Virus record (IMG/VR): IMGVR_UViG_3300047409_000016
Span: 1 to 24,307 of that record
Source of the DNA: a virus
Reading direction: 5' to 3' (one strand)
Length of the DNA stretch: 24,307 nt
Positions 1 through 9,600 of the stretch are shown in pieces. A program made the position numbers and the translations under genes. Within the stretch, counting starts at the first letter, position 1. Each line of letters begins with the position of its first letter. The notes under the pieces were generated by a model, which did no database searches, had not been told where the DNA came from, and worked only from the letters and a program-made list of their open reading frames with translations.

Positions 1-2021
1 ATGAAATTGTTAGGACCTGCCATCGTTATGTCGCCACCAAGCCACGCGACAGATGTGGCCGTCGAGGCTCCCGGCGCTCTATTGACGCCGAGACGAGAGA
101 CCTGCGCTGCACCGCTGAACGTCGCCGTCGTGCCGATGAGTGGCGCGGTAACGCTAACGGTAGTGCCGCTAAGTGTCAGCGGTTGGAATGAACCGACGCC
201 GGTGGTGTCAACACCATCAATCGTCGTGCCGGTGGCGTTCGTCGTAATACGAACGCCCTTGGTTGTACCGGAAAACAGGCCAAGCAGGTCGCCGTCCGCG
301 CCGGACGACCTGAACTTCGCTGCGCTCGGTGTCCCGCCCACACCAACCGCACCGCTGAACGTCGCCGTCGTGCCGGTGAGCGCGCCGGTCAGGGTGACGG
401 CACCCGTCGAGCGAGTGATCGCAAGCGGCTGGCCGAGAAATGAGCCTGTATCGTCAAAGGCATTGATGCCTAGGTTGCTGCCTGCGCTACTACCGCCCTC
501 GGCGGTCGCAGTCGCTACGATGTTCCAGCGAGCAAGTCCCGCCGTCATAAGTGTTACGCCGCGTGCGGTGCCTGCAGCACCAGTGATATTCAGCGGACCC
601 GTGAGCGTACCACCCGCGAGCGGCAAGTAAGACCCAGCCATCGTCGGTGTCGCGGGCACCCACTGCGAGGAATTGCCGTCGTTGTAGTAGACCATCAGCG
701 TGCCCAGCACGCTGTTCCACCACATCGCCCCGGCGGTCGGTGATCCCGGTGGCGTGTCGCTGATGGTGAGCGAGGCACCGCCGCCGCCGCCCATCACTGT
801 CCACGTCGTCGCACCGTCAGTGTTGACGTAGGGGCCGCCGCCATCGCTGCGCAGATAGATCGAGCCGCGTGCCATCGCTGCGGTCGGCGCACCGGAGCCA
901 AAAATCATGCCGAAGTTGGTGGTGCTGCTGAACAGGTAACCCGCACCGGCCGTGCCGCCTGCCGGTATCGCGGTGGCCGACATGACCTTCTCTGCGCCGC
1001 TGAACGTCGCCGTCGTGCCGGTGAGCGCGCCCGCCAGCGTCACCGCCTTGGTATTGGAAATCCGCATCGCCTCGGCAGGTGCTGCCGAGCCATCAGGCGA
1101 CGTGGCGAAGATAAGTCGCCCCGGCATGTCGTTTAGGCCGGGCGCACCATCGACCTCAGCGCGGATATAGGCACCCTCGACGAACTTCACGCCGTCGCTG
1201 GCGTTGAAGGACAGCGTTCCCATCATGTCGGTATTGATGGCGATGGCCTGCGTTCCGGCTGTGCTGCCCTGAGATTTGGAGAAATTGAGAAGCGGCCCCG
1301 TGGCGACGCCACCGCCAACATAACGTTGAATTGAAAGGCTGGCCTGACCAGCCGTTGCGATCTGCGCGAGCGGGGTTTGGGTCGATCCCGCATAAGCCTG
1401 AAACGGTACCGCCGTGCCGTAGCCGACCAGTTCGCCGCCGCTAAACGTCGCCGCCGTGCCGATCAGCGGGCCGGTGAGCGTGCCACCCGTCAGCGGCAGA
1501 TAAGTGGTGCCTGCGGTCGCCGTCGTCAGGTAACCCTGATCCTTGACGAACTTGGTCGTTGCCAACGTCTGGTTGTTGGCACCGACCGGCACCACCGCTA
1601 TCCGCGTCGGATCGCCTTGAAGGCCCACATCCAGCTTGATCGTCGGATTGGGATAGGTCCCGTCTAAATCGCCGCCTGCCGAGCCGCCCGGTGAGGCACC
1701 GCCTGTTCGCCAGAAAGCATTATTGCCGTCGCTCGTCAGCGTCGTGCCTGCGGCACCGACCGGCAACCGGGTATTGCCGGTCGGTCCGTAATAATAAAGA
1801 TCGCCCTGCGTCGTCAGCGGCGAATTGTAGGGTCCCTGAAGATCGCCCGTGAAGACGATATCGCCGTTGACGATCAGGCCGCCTTCGATGGTCGGGTTGA
1901 TGTTGAAAACGAGCGCACCGTAGCCGGTCGTCGGATAGGGCGAGCCCTTCTGATCGGCAATGCGGACCGGTGTGCCCCCGCCCGAGACGAGGGTGACGTA
2001 CTGAATCGGGTTGCTGCTCAT
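1..2021 (-). CDS. Phage tail fibre protein, partial (C-terminus beyond left edge)
   Basis: The frame opens with ATG at 2021-2019, directly after the TAA of the preceding gene (TAAATG). I checked it codon by codon and found no stop down to base 3, so at least 673 residues are present and the C-terminus lies outside the window. The protein is rich in Gly, Thr, Ala and Ser. It carries fibre-type repeats: LPLTGGTLTGPL near 1465-1505, a close variant LPLAGGTLTGPL near 593-630, and four copies of a segment like LTGTTATFSGA. Such repeats are typical of trimeric beta-structured phage fibre shafts, which usually end in a host-binding tip. Here the tip or any chaperone/peptidase domain would be off the window. 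It is the last visible gene of the ejection/fibre block and probably translated by coupling to the gene before it. The fibre assignment is strong; the receptor is unknown. Confidence 0.8.
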   Translation of the reverse strand, partial: MSSNPIQYVTLVSGGGTPVRIADQKGSPYPTTGYGALVFNINPTIEGGLIVNGDIVFTGDLQGPYNSPLTTQGDLYYYGPTGNTRLPVGAAGTTLTSDGNNAFWRTGGASPGGSAGGDLDGTYPNPTIKLDVGLQGDPTRIAVVPVGANNQTLATTKFVKDQGYLTTATAGTTYLPLTGGTLTGPLIGTAATFSGGELVGYGTAVPFQAYAGSTQTPLAQIATAGQASLSIQRYVGGGVATGPLLNFSKSQGSTAGTQAIAINTDMMGTLSFNASDGVKFVEGAYIRAEVDGAPGLNDMPGRLIFATSPDGSAAPAEAMRISNTKAVTLAGALTGTTATFSGAEKVMSATAIPAGGTAGAGYLFSSTTNFGMIFGSGAPTAAMARGSIYLRSDGGGPYVNTDGATTWTVMGGGGGASLTISDTPPGSPTAGAMWWNSVLGTLMVYYNDGNSSQWVPATPTMAGSYLPLAGGTLTGPLNITGAAGTARGVTLMTAGLARWNIVATATAEGGSSAGSNLGINAFDDTGSFLGQPLAITRSTGAVTLTGALTGTTATFSGAVGVGGTPSAAKFRSSGADGDLLGLFSGTTKGVRITTNATGTTIDGVDTTGVGSFQPLTLSGTTVSVTAPLIGTTATFSGAAQVSRLGVNRAPGASTATSVAWLGGDITMAGPNNF
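111..1470 (-). repeat. Four dispersed DNA/protein repeats in the fibre gene
   Basis: A near-identical segment of about 30 bases occurs at about 111-140, 351-380, 996-1031 and 1437-1470. On the plus strand it contains the core gaacgtcgccgtcgtgccg; the last copy is diverged. On the coding strand it encodes LTGTTATFSGA or close variants. Spacing is irregular (about 240, 645 and 440 bases), so these are fibre shaft modules rather than a tandem array. High DNA identity among the first three copies suggests recent duplication or gene conversion. Confidence 0.75.
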
Positions 2022-2978
2022 TTAGCTGCCCACAAGGCTGCGCAAATAACGAATGCGCCCGCCTTCAGCTTTTTGCTGGGGTTGAGTCTGTGGTTGAGCC
2101 TCTGCCGGTTTGCCGCCCGCCACCGTCCGGAAAAGATCGATGGTGAAAGCCGGGCTCAGGCCGCCGCCCTTCTCCATCTTGGCCATCGCCAGCATCATCT
2201 TGGCCGCCGCGTCGGGATTGGACAGGACCGTGGCCAAGGGCGTGTTTGGATCGATCCCGGCGCTCTGGGCGACGTGGCTGATGTAAGCCGTGGTGTTGTT
2301 TTCAGACGGTGGAGCCCATTTGGCTATCGCCCCGCCCAAGGTCATGTCCGGGCTGGCGGACGCGTAGCTCGCCAGATTGTGGTACATCGCCGCCGCACCA
2401 GCTTCCGGTGTGTCGAAGGTTTCAAAGCCGTTATGTGGCTGTCCCTTGCCCGCCCAGTTGATCCCAGACGTGCGCAGGTTGCCGACGTTGAAGTTGAAGC
2501 CTTCGTTGCCTGAAGCGCCCGATCCCGCTCCGGTGCCGCCATAGACCGCCTTGCCCTGTGCCTGCCCTTGTCCCTGCCCCCCGCTGGTGCTGGACGACGC
2601 TACCGCCGCCGCCATCTTCTGGCGTTCTTCGGCCATCGCCTGAAGCTGGGCATCGATGGCGCTCATGCGGTCGCCAAAGTCGTCCTTCTTCTTGTCTTCC
2701 TCCGGATTGATGGCCCCCGCGAGTCCCTTGGCGATGTTGCCAAGCTCATTGGACTCAGGCAGCACCTTGGGTATGTCCGGCGGCAGAGGCGCGTCCATGC
2801 GGGGCTGCGGCGGTGACTGAAGCATGGAAGACGGGGCCATCGGACGGGCTGCGGGGAACGCCACGGACTTGCCGAACGGCCCACCGGCAGGCCGCACGGC
2901 GGCGCGCATCGCCGCCACCGGAATACCCGCTTCCGTCGTCGGTGATTGGTCGAAAAAGTTGCCCCAGTCCTGTGGCAT
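2022..2978 (-). CDS. Virion protein with lytic (PRD1 P5-like / lysozyme-like) domain
   Basis: The product has 318 residues and starts with ATG at 2978-2976, immediately after the TAA of the upstream gene. The N-terminal half (about 1-150) is Pro/Ala/Gln/Gly-rich with a short helical stretch near 95-128, and looks disordered. Residues about 155-290 form a compact domain with an N-x-G-N-L-R motif, a W-A-P-P-x-E-N-N-T-x-A-Y motif and a G-I-D-P-N-x-P-L motif. I recall this pattern from phage and prophage proteins annotated as structural protein P5 or lysozyme-like virion proteins. The likely role is local opening of peptidoglycan during DNA entry. I cannot point to a proven catalytic residue. The last 25 residues carry the EGGRI form of the motif repeated in the neighbouring ejection proteins. 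Position among internal-virion genes supports a virion rather than lysis role. Confidence 0.6.
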   Translation of the reverse strand: MPQDWGNFFDQSPTTEAGIPVAAMRAAVRPAGGPFGKSVAFPAARPMAPSSMLQSPPQPRMDAPLPPDIPKVLPESNELGNIAKGLAGAINPEEDKKKDDFGDRMSAIDAQLQAMAEERQKMAAAVASSSTSGGQGQGQAQGKAVYGGTGAGSGASGNEGFNFNVGNLRTSGINWAGKGQPHNGFETFDTPEAGAAAMYHNLASYASASPDMTLGGAIAKWAPPSENNTTAYISHVAQSAGIDPNTPLATVLSNPDAAAKMMLAMAKMEKGGGLSPAFTIDLFRTVAGGKPAEAQPQTQPQQKAEGGRIRYLRSLVGS

Positions 2979-5900
2979 TTACTCGTCGCTCTGAGTTCGT
3001 GTGCGCCATGGATAAAGATAAGCCGCCGTAGGGGGCGCGAGACGCTTAGCGGTATTCCAGTCCGCCTCACGGCCCTGATACTGACTCAACAAACTGCGAA
3101 TTTGATCGACTCCCGATTCGTTGCCCGCCTTTCCCGATTGACCAAGAATCTTGGCTGCCTCGTTGGCAACTTCCCGGCGGCGTGGAACAGGATGGGTGAT
3201 CGTATCTATCCACTTGCGATATCCCGAAGGGGCGCTTGGGTTGACCGCAGAGCCTACGATGTTCGACAAGACGCTCGATCCCGAATCATCCATATTCTCA
3301 ATCGACTGCAATCGCTTGGCCGTCTTGCTGTTGCCGAGCGCAGAATTCATTAGCTTGTTCTGGTCCGAAAGCTGGCGAATCTGCTCCACTATGTGCGGCC
3401 ACTCGGCCTGTTTTCCGGGCGGCAACAACGCTTGGTATTTCTCCATCATATTGGGATTATTCATAACGTCAGCCCAATTGTGGGTGAATTTAGTGGCATC
3501 GCTGCCCAGCAACTTGGACTCCAAGGAACGCGCGCCGCCAATACGGAACAGGGATTTTTCAACGTCCGAATTATTTGGATCATTGAGGAAAGCATCAATG
3601 TCCTGCCGCCCCATGCCTTTATCCAACTCGTTCACGTTTTTGCCGAACACATCCTCACGTCCTTTACGCAAGGCTTCGATATGATTTGAAGTATCGCCGT
3701 ACTTCTCCATCGCTGCCTTGTATTCCGGATTAACGTCCATCATCGCCTTGTTCAAATCTGACTTGGCGTGCATGGCCGTCATGGTGTCGAACGTCGGGTC
3801 TTTCGTCCTTTTATCTAGCAGACGTTTGATGTCGTGCAGGAATTGCGTGTTGTAATTGAGATACTCGCCGTGTCGGTTCTGCAAGCCGGTATCGCGCGGC
3901 CCGCCGCGCGCGGCGGCGGCTGATTTTTCGGCCTGCTCGATGATATCCGGCGCAAGAATCTTGATCCGCTCCATCGCATCATCGATAGGGAGGCTCATGA
4001 TTCTCTGGTTATAGGCGGGCTGGAACATCGCTTCAGCATCGGTGCTCAACTTGTTGAGCAACTGCGCCTCGGTGCCCCGGAAATCCTTGGTGCCGAACGT
4101 CCGGCCAAACCAATCTTTGACTTGACCATACTGCGAAGCCGGTCCCTGCTGATCGAGCGGCAAGGTTGGATCATGCTGACGCTTGATGAGGTCCTTGCTC
4201 AGCCTGCCCGCTTCCTCGCCGGGCATCTGGACTGCTGCTTCCGTCATGCCCGGCAGCACGTCGGCCACCTTCACATCCTTGCCGCCCGGAAACTGCTGTA
4301 CTCCTTGGCTGGCCTGCCCTTGCTGGGCAACATCCATCGACCTTGTGCGCTTCAATTGAAGCGCCGCCTTCAATTCGTCGGCCGACATGTTGGCAAAATC
4401 AGGATGGGATGTGTCGATGTTCCCCGTGTATTTATTGCGTATCGAGTCGAAAGCCGGATCGGCGTCATAGGCACTGACACGATCACTCGGCAATTCCTTG
4501 CGCAGCCACTTGGCGACACGATCATCCTTGCTGAAAAGATTGCGCAACATTTCGACGCTTTTAACGCCAGTCAATGCGCCCAAGCCCAGACCGCCACCAA
4601 TCCCGCCCATCATCGTGGCGTCGTGCATACGCTCGTCAAATCCGCCTTCCCCGGCACCGAAGCCTGCAACTCCTCCCACACCGGCACCCTTGCCCAGTGC
4701 ACTCAGAATACTGAGCGCCTTCGGTGAATTGGCCAGCCATGACCCACCGGGCAGTTTGGTGGCAAGTTGCCCGGCCTTGGCGAGAGCCGAAGAAACAGCA
4801 GGAATGTTTTTCGCTGCCGTGCCTGCCGCTCCTAATGCACCCGTAAACGGCAGGGTCAGCAATGCGCCGCCAAGCTGCGCCGCCGTGCTGGCCGCTTCGC
4901 CGTGCTTTGCAGTGAAATCCTTGACGCCTTGGCGCTCGTCATTCAATGCCGTGTCGTAGTCTGCCCCGCCTAGTACCTTCGGCAAAACCGAGCGCACACC
5001 GGCCACCGCTTCGTCGGCAAACGGCAGCACGCCCTGTCCCACCGTGCGCCAGTAATTCTTGTCCGTGGTGTCCACACCCGCTGCGGCAGCGGGTGACTGA
5101 AAAAACGTAAGGCCACCAACGCCATACTCCGGAACTTGTCCGCCGCCCTTAAACTGTCCGCCCTCGGCCAAGCCATCGCCGTGCCGCCTGCGCATCCATT
5201 CCTGCCATCCCATACGATTTGGATTGTCTACGAGCTTGCCCTTTTCGTTGATGACGTAAGCCATGCCTTCCTTCGATTTGGCATAGTCCTTCCACGCATC
5301 GTTGGCCCCGGCGGATGTCTTGTAATAATTGAAATACTGATTGATGAATTTAGATTTGGCGATCTGGTCCTCAAGAATCCGGCGGCGCTGGGCAATCAAC
5401 TCCAGATTCACATCGGCCCTGTGCGCCATGCTGGGATTGGCTTTGTTAAACAACTGGCGCTCGTAATCCGAAATAGCGCCTTGCCCCTGCGGCACCGAGT
5501 GAATCGTGTTGCCGGAAAAAATACTGTCCAACTGTTGAGCCGCATTGGTTCTGTCAGGAAAAATACTATTGGGAAGTCCGTATTGCGGCCCCGACACTTC
5601 CGGATGCGCTTTCAGAATCGCTTCCGCCTGATCCAACCCTTTAAGCTCTTGCGCCGCCTTGTCGGCGTCGGCGGTAAACAGCTTGTTTTCCTTATCGAAG
5701 GCGGCCTTCTCCGCCGGATACATTTTTAATTTCTCGGATGGATTTGCCACTGTCTCGTAAGACGACGGTGCCGACAGAGGCGGCAAGCCAAGGCTCTTGG
5801 CCTTTTCCACATCCTGCGGGGTGCTACCGGGCACGTTAAAGCCACCCTTGGCCGTGTTTGGATTGATATTCGACCGCATTCCTTCGGAGAATCGCTTGAT

Positions 5901-6653
5901 CGATTCTTCCGGAACCTTGAGCGAGCGGGCAACCTGTTCATAGCGCCTGATAAGCTCGGCTTCACGTTCCTGCGGCGTCGTGAAGTAATCCTTGCCCAGC
6001 GCGTCGACCTGTTTCTGGGCCGCCTGCATGGCGTTGTAGTTGGCCTTTTCCTCCAACGTCGCCGCCTGCTGTGCGTCCTTGGCACCCGCTTTGGCGGTCT
6101 GGCCTTCGACCTTGATCAGGCCCGATTCGATAGCCCGCATGCTGGCTTCGTCGCCGTTCTGCATGGCCCGCAGATAGGCCAGCTTGTCCTGCAACGGGGC
6201 ATTTTCGACACCGGCCCGCCGCATCGCCAGTTGCGCCAGCTTGTACTGATAGTCGTCGGCTTCGCTGCGCTGCTTGTCGATTTCCGGCACCATTGCCTTG
6301 ATGCCAGCACCAAGCTGCGTGCCGAAGTTGCCGGGGCTGCTCATCATGCCCGCGCCCAACGCCATCAATCCCGTGTTGGAACGTCCTTCGCGGTTTTTCT
6401 TGAGCGATGCCGTGGTGTCGTCGAGCAGCTTGCTCATCGTGTCGACGTTCATCTGCTGCTTGGAGAAGACGTTGTCGACTTCGCGCGTCCGGGCATCGAA
6501 GTCAGCACGGTGCCGGGCAAGGAAACCCATGCCCATGTCGCGCGCCCCTTCCGGGTTGGTCATCGGCGCTTCGACCACGGGCGCGGGCGCGGCCGGGACG
6601 TTGGCCGCTACGGACGGACTGCCGAAGGGTGAGGGATCGTCGCCGTCAGCCAT
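2979..6653 (-). CDS. Large internal-virion / DNA-ejection-type protein
   Basis: The product has 1224 residues and starts with ATG at 6653-6651, abutting the TAG of the preceding gene. The N-terminus (1-30) is Pro/Ala-rich. Residues about 40-480 are predominantly charged and helical. A Gly-rich copy of the shared motif (EGGQFKGGGQVPEYGVGG) lies near 494-512. Residues about 586-695 contain three hydrophobic Gly/Ala-rich segments that could insert into a membrane, preceded by a Y-D-x-A-L-x-x-E-R element I recall from other phage virion proteins. The C-terminal 500 residues are again helical and charged. Size, domain style and position between another giant virion protein and a lytic virion protein resemble internal core or ejection proteins of podoviruses (compare T7 gp15/gp16 or P22 gp16/gp20), though I see no direct sequence match. 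Role inferred; no enzymatic motif recognised. Confidence 0.6.
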   Translation of the reverse strand: MADGDDPSPFGSPSVAANVPAAPAPVVEAPMTNPEGARDMGMGFLARHRADFDARTREVDNVFSKQQMNVDTMSKLLDDTTASLKKNREGRSNTGLMALGAGMMSSPGNFGTQLGAGIKAMVPEIDKQRSEADDYQYKLAQLAMRRAGVENAPLQDKLAYLRAMQNGDEASMRAIESGLIKVEGQTAKAGAKDAQQAATLEEKANYNAMQAAQKQVDALGKDYFTTPQEREAELIRRYEQVARSLKVPEESIKRFSEGMRSNINPNTAKGGFNVPGSTPQDVEKAKSLGLPPLSAPSSYETVANPSEKLKMYPAEKAAFDKENKLFTADADKAAQELKGLDQAEAILKAHPEVSGPQYGLPNSIFPDRTNAAQQLDSIFSGNTIHSVPQGQGAISDYERQLFNKANPSMAHRADVNLELIAQRRRILEDQIAKSKFINQYFNYYKTSAGANDAWKDYAKSKEGMAYVINEKGKLVDNPNRMGWQEWMRRRHGDGLAEGGQFKGGGQVPEYGVGGLTFFQSPAAAAGVDTTDKNYWRTVGQGVLPFADEAVAGVRSVLPKVLGGADYDTALNDERQGVKDFTAKHGEAASTAAQLGGALLTLPFTGALGAAGTAAKNIPAVSSALAKAGQLATKLPGGSWLANSPKALSILSALGKGAGVGGVAGFGAGEGGFDERMHDATMMGGIGGGLGLGALTGVKSVEMLRNLFSKDDRVAKWLRKELPSDRVSAYDADPAFDSIRNKYTGNIDTSHPDFANMSADELKAALQLKRTRSMDVAQQGQASQGVQQFPGGKDVKVADVLPGMTEAAVQMPGEEAGRLSKDLIKRQHDPTLPLDQQGPASQYGQVKDWFGRTFGTKDFRGTEAQLLNKLSTDAEAMFQPAYNQRIMSLPIDDAMERIKILAPDIIEQAEKSAAAARGGPRDTGLQNRHGEYLNYNTQFLHDIKRLLDKRTKDPTFDTMTAMHAKSDLNKAMMDVNPEYKAAMEKYGDTSNHIEALRKGREDVFGKNVNELDKGMGRQDIDAFLNDPNNSDVEKSLFRIGGARSLESKLLGSDATKFTHNWADVMNNPNMMEKYQALLPPGKQAEWPHIVEQIRQLSDQNKLMNSALGNSKTAKRLQSIENMDDSGSSVLSNIVGSAVNPSAPSGYRKWIDTITHPVPRRREVANEAAKILGQSGKAGNESGVDQIRSLLSQYQGREADWNTAKRLAPPTAAYLYPWRTRTQSDE

Positions 6654-9600
6654 CTATCGACTCCACGCTCTGCGCCATTCCAGCCCTTGCCGGGCGGCGT
6701 CCCATGCCTGCTGGGCGGCGCGCAATTCCTGTACGGTCTGGCGCATCGTCATGCCGGTAGCACCTGCCGCCGGGGACATGCTGCCCAGTGCCGCGAATGG
6801 CGGGTCAAGGGCGTCGATGTAATCGCCCCGCCCGATACGGTCCACCATCTGGCCGACCGGCTTGGCGATGTCGCCATAGACCTGTTCGCCCCAACGGCGC
6901 AGGCCGCCCTTGCTGCGCTCGTACTCCGATTGGGCGTCCATGCGCGCCTGCGCTTCCGGACTCATGTACTGGGGCGCTTGCGGCCTGCGCGCCTGATCGT
7001 CGTCAAATTGAGCCTGTGCCGCCTGCCGCCGGTAGCCCGCCGCGTTGCTGCTGGCATCGAGGAACGGACTGGAACCTTCGCGCGCCCACGAATCATGGGC
7101 TGGAGCCGTACCCGCTTGATACATGTAGCCCGGCAGGCGTTGGCCCCCTTCGTCGTAGCCCGGCAACTGGCCACCACGGGCCAAGAACGGGATGATCTTG
7201 GCGACACCACCGAGCAGCCCGCCAAGGCCACCCATCATGCCGCCCACGCCGCCCATCGTGCTGCCTGCGCTGCCACCACCTCCGCCACCGCCTGATGCGG
7301 AGGGCAGGCCACCAAGCGGACCAAAGCCGGTGTATTGAGCCACGCTGGGATTGACGACTCCGGTATTCAACCCGGTGCCGAACGGTCCCGTAGGGGCTTG
7401 ATCGTCCAGCGCGCTAAGGCCACCGCTGGCGAAATGCGGTATCTGGCCGCCGCGTGCCGCGAAGAGGCCCGTCCCGCCGCCAAAGCTGCTCATATCGAGA
7501 TCGCCGGTCGTGTATGCGCCACCGCCGCCGGTACCGACCGGCGTGATACCCGAGACGCCAAGCTCTGCGTCGGGCGTGCCGGGAGTGGGGCCGTCGCTGC
7601 CGCCAAAGATGCTCTTGCCCGCCTTTATGAGATCGGCAAGGGATTTTCCCGCTGATGCGATGTCGCCGCCGCTGGTGCTGCCACCGCCACCACCGGAGCC
7701 ACCGCCACCCCCGCTGGTCGCCCCGGCCATCGGGCCGAAAGCTCCGAAGTGCGCCACGCTGGTGCCGGGTGCGCCCATCCTGAGCCCGGTGCCGAACGGA
7801 CCGGTCGAAGCCTTCTCGTCCAAGGCGGCACGGTCCGCCGCAGCAACAGGGGCCGCTGTGGCCGCCATCATGCCGGGTGCCAGCAACTCGGCCAAGGTCA
7901 CGGACGAGCCTGTCGCGTAGCCGGGGACGCTGCCGCCACGGGCAAAGAAGCTGCCCGCCATGTCGCCCCACGATCCGGCGTCGGTCACGGCACCGCCAGC
8001 GTCGGACGCCGTGCTGGCGACACCCGCCGCCCCGCTGCCGCCACCCCCGCCAAACAGGCTGCCAAGGCCGCCTAGGCCACCCAGACCGGGGATATTGAAG
8101 CCCTTGCCGGGCTCGCCTTCGCCGGTCGGCTGTCCGGCCGCGCCCATGGTGAAGGTATTGGCGGCATCGTTGCCAATCTGATCGGTGTGGCCTTCAATCA
8201 AATCATCCGCCGCTTGACCGGCAAATCGGCCAATCATCGGTCCCAAGACCGGAATGGGGATCAGCATGCCGAGCGCACTTCCGGCCATCCCGGCAAGATC
8301 GTGGAAGCCGCCACCGCCATAACCGGGTACGCCACCGCCATGGCGATAGGTGCCGCCACCGTCACCTGCATCGGCCGCGCCGCCACTGGTGCCCGTTGCT
8401 GCGCTGCCCCCCTCGCCCGCAGAAGCCGAGCCGCCGACCCCTCCGGTGCCGCTGACGCCGCCGGTCGAATCGCCGCCCGAGCCCGTGGCACCGTTGGCAC
8501 TGGCGCTGAACGGGCTGGCCAGCACGGCCGGGGGCGGCACCGGAGCGACCATGGTGGACGGCAGGATCGGGCTCAGGTCACTGGCTGAACCCAACTTGGG
8601 AAAAACCGAAGCCTTCGTGCCCGGTATCGCACCGCCTTCGGCATAATTGCCGTGCCGACTCTTGCCACTAAGCCAAGCGAACAACCGGTCGAAGAAATTG
8701 CCCTGTGGGGCAGGCTCAGGCACAGGGTCGTATCCCCACGCCCGCCATCCGCTGCGTGGCTCATCCTCTGCCGGGCTGGGTGCAACGGCTGCCCTTCGAC
8801 TGGACGGTGCAGCACCCCTGTTCACCACGGCACGGACTGCTGCCGGTGGCAGCGGTGTCTCGCCGCGCGGCATGGTGGGCATATCGTACTGCGGGTACCA
8901 TTCCGGATGCTGCTGATGGAGGCGGTTGAGAGAATTTAGATCGCGCGGATCAGGCTCTGGCAACGGTGCCCACTGGCCCGGCACAAAGCTGCCACCACCC
9001 TCGGACCGGGGATTGCCCCGCTCAAACCACTGCATGGGATTGACGGGAGACACTTCGTGGCCACCCGAATCGTCGCCATAGTCCGTGGGCGGCGGAAGAT
9101 TGCCGCTGAAGCGCGGCGTCGGATTGCCCCGGATTTCGAGCCCGCCGTAGGCGTAGCCCGGCACCGAACCGCCACGCGCCAGACGCAGCTTGGTCAGTTC
9201 GCCGGTCGTCGCCTTGTGCATGTTGCGCTCATGCTGGTGGACGCCGCGCTCGACCATGGCGCGGTCCTGCGCCTCATCGCCGGTAAAAGGGCTGGCGTTG
9301 AACACACCACCTCGCGCCAGCCGTCGATTTGCGGGATGCGGCAAGGGCTGCGGTGGCTGCGGCATAGGATTAAGTGCAGCCGCCGTGGGGGGTGCAGGAG
9401 GGGGCATACCCGGCATGCCGGTCGGTTGCATGCCGCCCATGCCACCCATCGGCCCCATCGGGCTAGGCGGCGGGGGTGGCTTGCGCATGGCATTGCGCTT
9501 GCGCACGCCCGTGACGGTCGGAACGTAGCCGCCCGTGGCGTAGTAGTTGATCTGGCCGCCGCGCGCCGATTTCTGCGTGCCGTCCGGATTCTTGTTGTTG

